The notes beneath the pieces are model-generated. The model was not told the DNA's origin. It made no database searches and saw nothing but the letters and a program-made list of their open reading frames with translations. Positions 55,041-64,000 of a stretch of DNA of 64,000 nt are shown piece after piece. A program made the translations under genes and the position numbers. This DNA comes from Buddleja alternifolia. Lineage: Eukaryota > Streptophyta > Magnoliopsida > Lamiales > Scrophulariaceae. Where the stretch lies: the NCBI GenBank assembly GCA_019426215.1, contig CM033393.1, forward strand, positions 14,790,046 through 14,854,045. The letters run 5' to 3'. The stretch's first letter is position 1; each line of letters starts with the position of its first letter.

Positions 55041-56658
55041 TGTTGGGTTGACTCATTCCCTCGGGTGGCTCGTGGCAGCGGAAATTAAAATTTTACAAAA
55101 GTAAACGTACAACCACCCAAAAATAGGAATATGGAATTGGTTCGATCGAATTTGATAAGGAGGTAAACAAAATTATACCTTTCGAAAATTTCGTTTCACC
55201 GCGTACTTTGGATCTCAGCAACCCTGTGGTGCAAATCCACACAATTTACTTTGGGTGAGAAATTGCCCGTCGTTTTTCGTATCTCCCGGTTTAGAGTGCT
55301 TCAAGCGTCGCACCTCTAAGATGTATCCACACCTCATTCAAGTCACCAATCGTCTTGCCTTGCGTGCTAGACAATAAAACGATTCTAAGCTTAACTTAGG
55401 CTTGATTATGTGAAAGGTAAGAATATTTTCTAAGTCGTTTAATTCAACACATGAATAGAACGACGTCTTGTTGGAAAGAGGAGAGAGGTGGCCGATTTTA
55501 GGTCTAAGAGAGGGGGGCGGATTTTTCAGCTTTTTCATCATCTATTTTAGTCTCCTTCATCTCTTATTTATAGGTGAAGATTACCTAGAGTCCTATTAGG
55601 AAATGGAAACTTCCTTTCTCCCAAACTCTCTAGTAATCCTTATCCTATGAAGACTTGGAGAAGGGGAAAACTCTTTTCCTCTTCCACCACACATAAAATC
55701 GCCCCCTTCCTTATTTACCCTCACAAACCGGTCAACTCCATTTAATTGGACTTTAGGATTTAATTTTGACTTCTCAATTTAATTATAGGTGCAACCCATC
55801 AATTAAATACAAGTCAAATTAAATCCAACCAACTAATTTCAACATTTATTTATTTAACTTGGGCTCCACCCAATTAAATAAAATACTTGGGCTCTACTAG
55901 GTCCATTAATTTAATTAATTCTACAAGATTAATTAAAAGAGTAAAATTAATTGAATCCTTCAATTTATTTATATTCCATATTAGGAAAGTACTAAACTTT
56001 CCTAATTCCCTCAATTTCCTCGAAATTGATTAATCACATCTATTCAAGTAGTGACTCTCTCGAGTTAGTGTGTGACCCCTTGAGCTCGTTTCTATCTAGT
56101 AGTAAGTACACCTTCCCACAATGCCAGTGTACCTTCCTAAAATGGAAAGTACTAGATTAAATCAATCATTTGATTTAATCAAGCCTCGAATTAGTCACCA
56201 TGCTAATTCTCGACACTTACAAATCGCGGTTGCCCACCTAGCATAGGGTCCCGAAGACCTAGATAAAACGAAAGTAAGATCTTGATCTTGATCCTCACAT
56301 AAGTAAGATCTCTCTATCTAATCTCCCGATTGAATCTAGAGCATTGGCTAAGGTCGAAGCTCTATTAATTCAATACTATGTTTCCCACGTTATGTGAAAT
56401 CGACTTCGACTATCTAAACGAGGAAACCCTACGCCTCTTTAGATATCATACTTCGGCCGAAGATTTCTTAAGTCGATTCACTATGTAACCATAGGAGATT
56501 AACCGATTGGCTAATGTCAGAGATAGATTCCTCTTGATTCTCACGTGCCTTACTACGTAAGACGTGCATGTCCGAGTTTGCCCATATTCGATCATCTAAA
56601 GTGATCATGTAACAAATCAAGAACATGCGCGGTTACGCATAAGACATCCAATGGAATC
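55041..56658 (-). repeat. LTR of copia family K, minus strand, truncated
   Basis: Plus-strand edge TGTTGGGTTGACTC with GGCAGCGGAAATT looks like the reversed end of a copia LTR (compare the CCGCTGCG...AACCCAACA end of copia A). TATA on the minus strand (CTATAAATAAG) is at 55563-55573. Cut at 56658 by element J's LTR. Flanks are TGAGT (55036-55040) on the left and GAATC (56654-56658) for J. Either a solo LTR or part of a larger element continuing right of the window. Confidence 0.65.
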
Positions 56659-57462
56659 TGTTAGGAATTTCATATTAGATGTTTTGATGATGACAAATAG
56701 GACTTCCTGTTAGACCCCGAAAAGTGTAAAAGCTTTCATAGAATGTTATGTATAAGTACCTGAAAGCTTATTTATCTTAGGCTTATAGTATTTATCTTTG
56801 TAGAATTCACTAAGTATGTGACACTAAATCACTTAGGAAAATTCTGGGTGAGTCTACCAAGTGATGAAGGTGAAGATCAAGCGTCTGAAGCTACAATAGA
56901 TAAAGATATCTTGAAGCGTCCGTCAAACGCTTTAGGGATTATCCCAGTGCTCAAACTAAGAATGGATAACTCAGGCCGAATACTCAACATCAAGTGAAAT
57001 GACGGAATTCTCAGTAAGACCATCAAGACAAGATTGAAGAGTAACCGTCTGAAATAAAGAGAAGAAACTCAGGATCAGTCCAAGCATCTGTCCAATACAC
57101 GAGAATAACTATTCTCTTTAGCAAGCGTCCAAAAGGTTAAACCAACACAACCTACAAAAGAACGTAACCTGAAAACTCAAACCCAAAACTATCCAAAGAC
57201 TTAAAAATGCATAAATCAAACGGACGAATTATTTCCAACGGAAATAAGACAAGACGCATTAAAAGTCGGATAAGTGCTATTAAAATATAAGCACTATAAC
57301 GTATGGGTAAGCCATTCTTTTGACCGAAACTGTCAGAAGTTATGAAACCAAGAACATGCCTAACTAATTAAGTATACCCAAAGTTAGAAATGTCTGAACT
57401 CAAGGAATGTTTGGGGAAACGAGACTCCAACCGTGTCAAACGGACAAAAACCACCAATACCT

Positions 57463-57470
57463 TATAAATA
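57463..57470 (+). promoter_or_regulatory. TATA box of element J LTR
   Basis: TATAAATA, with CAACAAAC about 20 bases on. Confidence 0.7.
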
Positions 57471-57795
57471 GCTCTTTCAACAAACAAGTAAAACACACAA
57501 AAAAAAAAAGGCAAAAAAAAATACCTACTTTGTTGAAAGAAAAGCTTACTGAAAATCATAGCCAAATATCCATATAAGCTTTTCACAAATATTCCAGAGA
57601 CAGTCATCCATATCTCAAATCTCTTTTTAAGAAGAACCTATACTACCATTGAGATATCCCCAAGTTGTTTGAACTTTCCAAAAACAAACAAACCCGTGAC
57701 CAAAACCATCAACACCTTTCATCTGAGTGAGAAAGCTGGTTGACTTGCAAGCAATATTTTTGTGTAAAAGAAGCTTGTTGAAGTTGATCTCTATT

Positions 57796-57927
57796 GGAGC
57801 TGAAATCTGTGTGACCAAGGAGTTCCGAGATCAAGAGTAACTTGCACCATTTCTGAGTGAAAGAAGCAAGGGGATAGAAGGTCTTTAGTGGAGCTGAAAT
57901 CTGTGTGACCAAGGAGTTCCGAGATCA
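57796..57927 (+). repeat. Tandem duplication in J LTR, period 94 bp
   Basis: A 38-bp block starting GGAGCTGAAATCTGTGTGAC is identical at 57796-57833 and 57890-57927. The other family LTRs have one copy. Confidence 0.9.
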
Positions 57928-58425
57928 TATCCAATCTCCCTCTATCTTGTAGAAGTCTCTGTGTGACTCTTCGATAATCATCATAGTGGAAAAATCTCCC
58001 TGATAAAAGGAGAAGAAGGACGTAGCTGGGATTACATCACCCAGTGAACCTTACAAATATCTTGTGTCATTTACCTCTTTAAGCATTCATTGTTTTACTG
58101 CTTTACTATTTATATTGCATACATTCTGATAAAGTCTTAAAACAACTAAGCGACTACTTTCGATTAATTAACCGAACGCTAAGCTATAAAATACTTCCGC
58201 TGTGCTAACTCTGATTTAGTGACTAAACTCTGCCCTACTTTGGTAAGCGTTGAAATCACCGAGTCTAAGTTAACGTTTCTCAAGTGCCACATCCAGCGCT
58301 TAAACTTGTCAAGCGTTCAAATACTTCAAAGTGATACGAACTTTTAAGAAGTCGAAAAAGACTTCAGGGTCTATTCAACCCCCCCCCCTTCTAGACCCTT
58401 TCGTATACCACTTGGGACCAACAAG

Positions 58426-58437
58426 TGGTATCAGGGC
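58426..58437 (+). promoter_or_regulatory. Primer-binding site of element J, one mismatch
   Basis: TGGTATCAGGGC, two bases after the LTR. The standard site is TGGTATCAGAGC. Confidence 0.85.
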
Positions 58438-58545
58438 GGTTGAAGTTGAAACCTAAGCGTTTCCAAGCGTAACTGCTTGTTCAGATCCATTTTTTAAAAA
58501 AAAAAAAAAAAATTTTTGTCGCTTTAAAATTACTTTAAATTCTTC
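58438..58545 (+). other. Short leader of element J
   Basis: 108 bases with a T6A18T5-like homopolymer stretch (about 58490-58516) that is much shorter in H. Confidence 0.6.
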
Positions 58546-60758
58546 ATGGCATTCTCTAAAGTTCCAAAGTTGACCGAGTCAAATTATGACTCTTGGAAGG
58601 TCAAAGCGTTTACTTATTTGTGTTCATGTGATGATGAAATGTGTGATATCATTTCAGATGGGCCAATCAAAATATACAAAGTTATCACCAGAGCGCCCGA
58701 AGCCACAGAAGAAACACCTGACGGTTATGTGGCGAAGCCCAAACAAGAATGGTCCACCGATGAGCGTCGACGAGCCAATCTAAACAATGTCGGTCGGAAT
58801 GCATTATACACAGCCATTGGTGACAATGACAACTTATTCAACAAAGTCAAATCATGCAATACAACTAAAGAAATTTGGGATAAGTTGGCTACTATTTGTG
58901 GTGGCTCAGCACAAATAAAGGAAAACAAATTATCAATTGCCAAAGAAAAATTCAACGGCTTCAAGATGCTACCTAATGAGACGCTAGAGCAATTAGACAT
59001 GAGGTTTACAGCCCTTGTCACTGAACTAACATCTCTGGGTATGGAGCTACAAAGTCGAGAAACAGTGGTCAAAATATTTAGAAGTCTTCCAAGCAGATTC
59101 CTGATGAAAACAACTGCAATGAGAGAATCAAACAATCTGGACAGCCTAACTCCAGAAGATGCTTTTTCAGAACTCAAAGCATTTGAGTTTGAGCTGAATT
59201 CGGCCAGTGATGCAGTAAGTAATCCAGTGATCGAATCTGGAGCGCAATGGCATCAATCAAAGGAAAATCTATCAAAGAAAAAGGCTCGGATATAAGTGAG
59301 GAAGAAGAACTGGCGCTTCTAAATAGATTCAGGAAATTCTTGAAATATGAAAAGAAGGGAAACAGTCCTAAGCACCCAGGACAAAGTTCATATCAAGCGC
59401 TTCCTCAAATACAACCACAATATCAAGCGCCTCACTATCCTGCGTCCTCCTCCCTAGCGCCAATTCAATATCAAACTCCTTCTCAGCAAGATCTCTCAGC
59501 GCCTGCAGCGTTAAACCAACGATCCACAAGATTAACAAACGAACAAAAGATGAAGACCAATCTTTGTTACAACTGCAGGAGACCAGGGCATTTCCAAGTT
59601 AATTGCCCATATCCAAATGTGTCTAAACCTACAAAGCAAGATCACGCGGATAGAAACCAATTCAGGAGCAACCTGAGACAACAAGGCTTGCTAGCAGAAT
59701 CAGAACCTCTCTATACGCTTGAAGAGGACTTGGAATCATCAGATGAAAGCAGCGATGATGAACCATCAAAGGACTCAGCATTCATTTGTCTCATGGCAAG
59801 AGAAAATGAAGCATCTAACGACTTACCATCTGAGGTAACCACTGATTTGTATCATCCTCTCTCTTATGATGAATTACTTGACAAAGTAAAGGAATATTAT
59901 ACAGATTGTCAAGATGCCACCAAATTATTCCAAAATCACCATTGTATTATTTCAACACTCAGAAGTGATAACTTAACGCTCAAAGCAGAGTTGCAAATTC
60001 AGCAACAGTGCATTGAGAAAAACCAATCACTCGAGAGTGAAATTACTCAGCTAAAAGGTGATCTTGATATAATAGTCAAAAGAGAAGCTGAAATGGTCGC
60101 TAAACTTGCCAAATCAGAGCAGCTTATCTCTTCATTATCAAAAGCGTCTAGAACGCTAGATAATGTGACTAAAGTAACCAGGGCATTTGGTGAAAAGATC
60201 GGTCTAGGTTTTGATAAATTTAGTTATAAAGCCAAAGCGTCCAATGTTACAACAATCAACAAAGGAAAAGGTGTAATCTTTGTTGAAGAAAGTTCAATCA
60301 GACAAACGCTGAATGAATCAACAAATACTGGTACAAAAGCTAATGATAAAGTCAACACTGACTCAGGCAAAGGAAAGACCAAAGCAAATGTCTCACAAAA
60401 GAAAATATATCCAAAAGCTCAAAAAGCTAAGGAGATATTTTCTGCCAGTGAATCAAACGTTAAGCGTCCCGCACCAAAAGTGCATCCTAAGCCAGTACCA
60501 AACAGAATCAAACGTCTATATCCAAAACAATCTAGTTCATATTATCAACACTATGATAATTATGATTACGATTATGATTATTACTATAATCAAGGATATT
60601 TCTATACATCTAGAAAAAGTATGCAACTCAAAACGAAACCCAAGAAGGCCAATCTTTCTCCCATAGTGAAGACAAGGCAAATATGGGTTCCGAAAAATCT
60701 AATTCACGTCACTAACAAAGAAGGACCCAAAACAAAATGGGTACCTAAAGGAAATTAG
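58546..60758 (+). pseudogene. gag of element J, single frameshift
   Basis: ATG 58546 begins MAFSKVPKLTESNYDSWKV, the SIRE-type Gag start. The UBN2-like capsid region runs to about residue 225 (EIWDKLATICGG, KIFRSLPSRFLMK). A frameshift around 59240 shifts to the frame open from 59247 to 60758. There follow EEEELALLNRFRKFLKYEKKG, a Gln/Pro-rich linker, an intact zinc knuckle CYNCRRPGHFQVNC at 59565-59606, an acidic stretch, a coiled coil (about 59990-60150) and a basic tail with an Asp-Tyr run. Ends TAG 60756-60758. Apart from the one frameshift I see no lesion. Confidence 0.88.
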
Positions 60759-60772
60759 ATCTGCCCTTTTGA

Positions 60773-63700
60773 ATGCAGGTACCTAGAGCCAACACCGACG
60801 CTTCAGTATGGTACATAGATAGTGGATCATCGAGACACATGACTGGATCAAAGGATCTCTTGATCAACTATCGTGCAACCAATGGTCCTCAAGTTATATT
60901 CGGCGATAATTCTAAAGGTAAAACTAAAGGTATAGGTATCATGCATAGGGGGAACATCATGATCAATGATGTATACTATGTTGAGGGTCTTAAACATAAT
61001 CTCCTAAGCATAAGTCAATTCTGTGATAAAGGCTTTGAAATTAAATTTTCTAGTGACTTGTGCGAGATAATCGATGTTAAGACAGGATCTACTAAATTAA
61101 AAGGAAGAAGAACAAACAATGTATACTTAGTAGATTGGGATTCAACATTAGATAACAACCCTACATGTTTCGTAGCTAAGAATCAAAACGAATTAGGTTG
61201 GTTATGGCACAGAAAAATGAATCACCTCAATTTCAAAACAATCTCTCAATTAATATCTCTAAATCTCGTAGAGGGATTACCTAAAGGTTCCTTTAATAAA
61301 GATCGCTTATGTGATGCTTGTCAAATGGGTAAACAAGTTAAATCATCTTTTAAGAAGAAGCTTCATCTATCGACCTCTCGAATACTTGAATTACTACATT
61401 TAGATTTGTTTGGTCCTATTCAAATCATGAGCGTTAGTGGTAAAAAGTATTCACTAGTAATAGTTGATGATTTTTCACGCTATACATGGGTAGAATTTCT
61501 AGCATCTAAAGATGAAACTAGTGCCAAGCTCACCTCTCTAATTCGTCAACTACAAAACTCAAAAGATCTAAAAGTGACAAGAATTAGAAGTGATAGAGGA
61601 ACTGAATTTACTAACCATATTGTTGAGAAATTTTGTAAAGACTTTGGAATACTTCATGAGTATTCAGCACCTAGAACACCTCAACAAAATGGAGTTGCTG
61701 AACGACGGAACAGAACGCTTAAAGAAGCCGCTAGGACTATGTTAGCCGAGTCTAAGATGCCTCAAAGGTTGTGGGCCGAAGCTATCAACACTGCTTGCTA
61801 CACTCAGAACCGGTGTATGATCAACAAGCAACATGAAAAGACTCCATATGAGTTATGGAAGGGACGTAAGCCGAATGTTTCATACTTTCATGTATTTGGT
61901 TCAAAATGTTTCATTCATAACAATGGTTCCCAAAGCCTAAAGACATTTGATCCTAAAGCAGATGAAGGAATCTTTCTAGGTTACGCCAAAAATGGAAAGA
62001 GCTTTCGCATCTTAAATAAAGTCAAATCGAAGGTTGAAGAATCCATTCATGTTGTGTTTGATGATGCTAACCAAGAACCGAGTAAGGTTAATATTAATGA
62101 TGCAGGAATTGAAGATTTATCTCAACAAGCGTCACAAATCAATCTGTGTGATGATAGTGATATTGATGAAGATAATGAAATCATTGTACCTAATCCTAAG
62201 ACTACTCGTAAAGACATCAACGATGACATTGCAAGAAACGCTGATGATCATGAAGGGAATGTTCATCAAGAGCAAACTCAAACTATAAACACTGAAGCGC
62301 CTACGCAAGGAATTGGTCAAGCGCCTGCACAGTTTAATCAAACGTTAGATCAATCTCTTAACCCGTTCCAACCAGACAAAAATGGCTCAGAGACCATCCA
62401 CCAGAACTAATTATTGGAGATATTGGAGCACCCGTTAGAACAAGAGCCGCTACAATAAATGAGGCCATGTTTGCAAGCTTCCTATCTCAAATGGAACCAA
62501 AGAAAGTGGATGAAGCGCTTAACGATCCAAGTTGGATAGAAGCCATGCAAGAAGAGCTAAACCAATTTGAAAGAAATGAGGTATGGACGCTAGTACCAAG
62601 ACCAACCCACCAAGGGGTCATTGGAACTAGATGGGTCTATAGAAACAAAATGGATGAGAATGGGATTGTGATTAGAAACAAAGCCAGACTCGTAGCTCAG
62701 GGATACTGTCAAGAAGAGGGCATCGACTTTGATGAAACATACGCTCCAGTTGCCCGTCTTGAAGCAATCCGCATGTTTCTAGCGTTTGCAGCATTTAACA
62801 AATTTACAGTGTATCAAATGGACGTAAAGAGTGCATTTCTGAATGGTAAACTCCAAGAAGAAGTATATGTGGAGCAACCACCAGGATTCATCAACAACCA
62901 TGGGAAAAGCATGGTTTACAAATTGGACAAGGCACTCTATGGTCTTAAACAAGCACCACGAGCATGGTATGACACTCTTTCTATCTTCCTTATAGGTAAA
63001 GGCTTTTCAAAAGGCAGCGTTGACACAACGTTATTCAAAATTACCCATAATGGAGATATTCTCCTAGTTCAAATTTATGTTGATGATATTATATTTGGAT
63101 CTACCAATAAGCGTCTATGTGAGAAATTTTCGAAGATGATGCAAGATCAATTTGAAATGAGCATGATGGGTGAATTAACTTTCTTCCTAGGATTACAAGT
63201 TAAACAACTCCCTAATGGCATATTCATAAATCAAACTAAATATACTAGAGATATGATCAAGAAATTTGGTATGGAAAATGCATCACCTTCAAAAATTCCA
63301 ATGAGCCAAACGCTTAAGCTAGATAGAGATGATAATGGAAAGAAAATTGATATCACTAACTATAGAGGTATTATTGGATCACTTCTTTATCTTACAGCTA
63401 GTAGACCTGATATTATGTTCTCAGTATGCATGTGTGCACGATTTCAAGCTGATCCTAGAGAATCACACTTAATTGCTGCTAAAAGGATCCTTAAGTACCT
63501 AAAAGGCACACAAAATGTGGGCTTATGGTATCCTAGGGATTCTCCTTTTGAACTAATTGGTTATTCAGATGCAGATTTTGCAGGATGCAAAATAGATAGA
63601 AAAAGTACTAGTGGAACATGTCAATTTCTAGGTGATAGACTAATTTCATGGCATAGTAAGAAGCAACAGTCCATCGCTACTTCCACCGCTGAAGCTGAGT

Positions 63701-64000
63701 ATGTAGCCGCTGGAAGCTGTTGTGCACAGATCCTTTGGATGAGGCAACAACTTAGAGATTATGGAATAATCCTAGATCCAACTCCTATCCATTGTGACAA
63801 TCAAAGCGCCTTAGCAATGACTCAAAATCCAGTTCTTCACTCTAGAACCAAACACATTGACATTCGCTATCACTTTCTACGTGACCACGTTCAAAAGAAA
63901 GATATCTCCATGCACTTCATTGGTACAGAAAAGCAACTGGCAGATATCTTCACCAAAGCGCTTAACGAACAACGTTTTCTCACTTTAAGAAGTGAACTAG
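60773..64000 (+). pseudogene. pol of element J: PR-IN-RT-RH, one frameshift, open at right edge
   Basis: ATG 60773, 14 bases after the gag stop. Protease DSGS at residues 16-19. Integrase finger H146, H151, C180, C183; catalytic D211, D274 and E310, a DD35E arrangement. The frame is lost at an A-run (62378-62382, one base short compared with H). From 62383 the reading is open to base 64000: RT with [11 protein letters not shown] and YVDDIIFGS, RNase H with [28 protein letters not shown] and [12 protein letters not shown]. All catalytic residues I can check are present. The polypeptide would need the one lesion to be absent to be complete; active relatives may exist elsewhere in the genome. 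Confidence 0.92.

Larger units (their letters stand above)
56659..58423 (+). repeat. 5' LTR of element J
   Basis: TGTTAGGAATTTC to GGGACCAACA, 1765 bp. Related to but clearly diverged from the H/L/I LTRs; it lacks the CGCG inverted repeat. TATAAATA at 57463-57470. Confidence 0.9.
56659..64000 (+). mobile_element. SIRE-like copia element J, best preserved, right end outside window
   Basis: 5' LTR, PBS, gag and pol in normal order, with only two obvious frameshifts over the visible part. RNase H is still open at the last base. The extra 3' gene and 3' LTR are expected right of the window. Confidence 0.92.

Noticed and set aside
57627..57912. Two minus-strand ORFs both starting MVTQISAP
   Set aside because: They reflect the 38-bp duplication in the J LTR, not a gene pair.

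Overview
The window is plant nuclear DNA, probably from a flowering plant with a retrotransposon-rich genome. Every coding stretch I recognise belongs to LTR retrotransposons of the Ty3/gypsy (Athila-like, Tat-like) and Ty1/copia (SIRE-like and an Angela/Tork-like group) superfamilies. I found no ordinary host gene, tRNA or rRNA gene, and no CRISPR array or bacterial-type operon. Most coding regions are broken by stops and frameshifts, as expected of heterochromatin. I cannot name the species.

Left part (1-30235) is a nest of insertions. Outermost is a minus-strand SIRE-like copia element (G; 3' LTR 26541-29209, internal part 29210-30235). A minus-strand copia element (B) sits in G's LTR; its 5' LTR is split into 15192-15551 and 25220-26540, with its PBS at 15179-15190 and its leader at 14057-15178. 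A complete plus-strand copia element (A, 15552-25219) is inserted in B's LTR. A Tat-like gypsy element (4250-14056) appears to be inserted in B's leader. An Athila-like gag-protease element (1-4249) appears to be inserted in the Tat element's 5' LTR. A solo LTR of the copia A family (27270-29028) with perfect 5-bp target duplications also lies in G's LTR.

Middle part (30236-50834): a plus-strand copia scrap (D), a minus-strand copia 3' half (E), then a long plus-strand SIRE-like element H (34773-46893). H has gag, pol and an extra 3' gene. It is fused to a second SIRE-like 3' end (L, 46894-48603), followed by a plus-strand copia 5' scrap (F).

Right part (50835-64000): a minus-strand SIRE-like 3' end (I), a truncated LTR of another copia family (K), and a plus-strand SIRE-like element J. 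J is the best preserved element here. It carries 5' LTR, PBS, gag and pol with all catalytic motifs visible, and its pol is still open at the right edge.

The genes follow retrotransposon logic: Gag forms the particle, and Pol supplies protease, integrase, reverse transcriptase and RNase H (copia order PR-IN-RT-RH, gypsy order PR-RT-RH-IN). The most unusual content is the extra 3' gene of the SIRE-like family. In H it shows two well-formed introns that restore one reading frame, a possible promoter of its own, and no visible envelope features.
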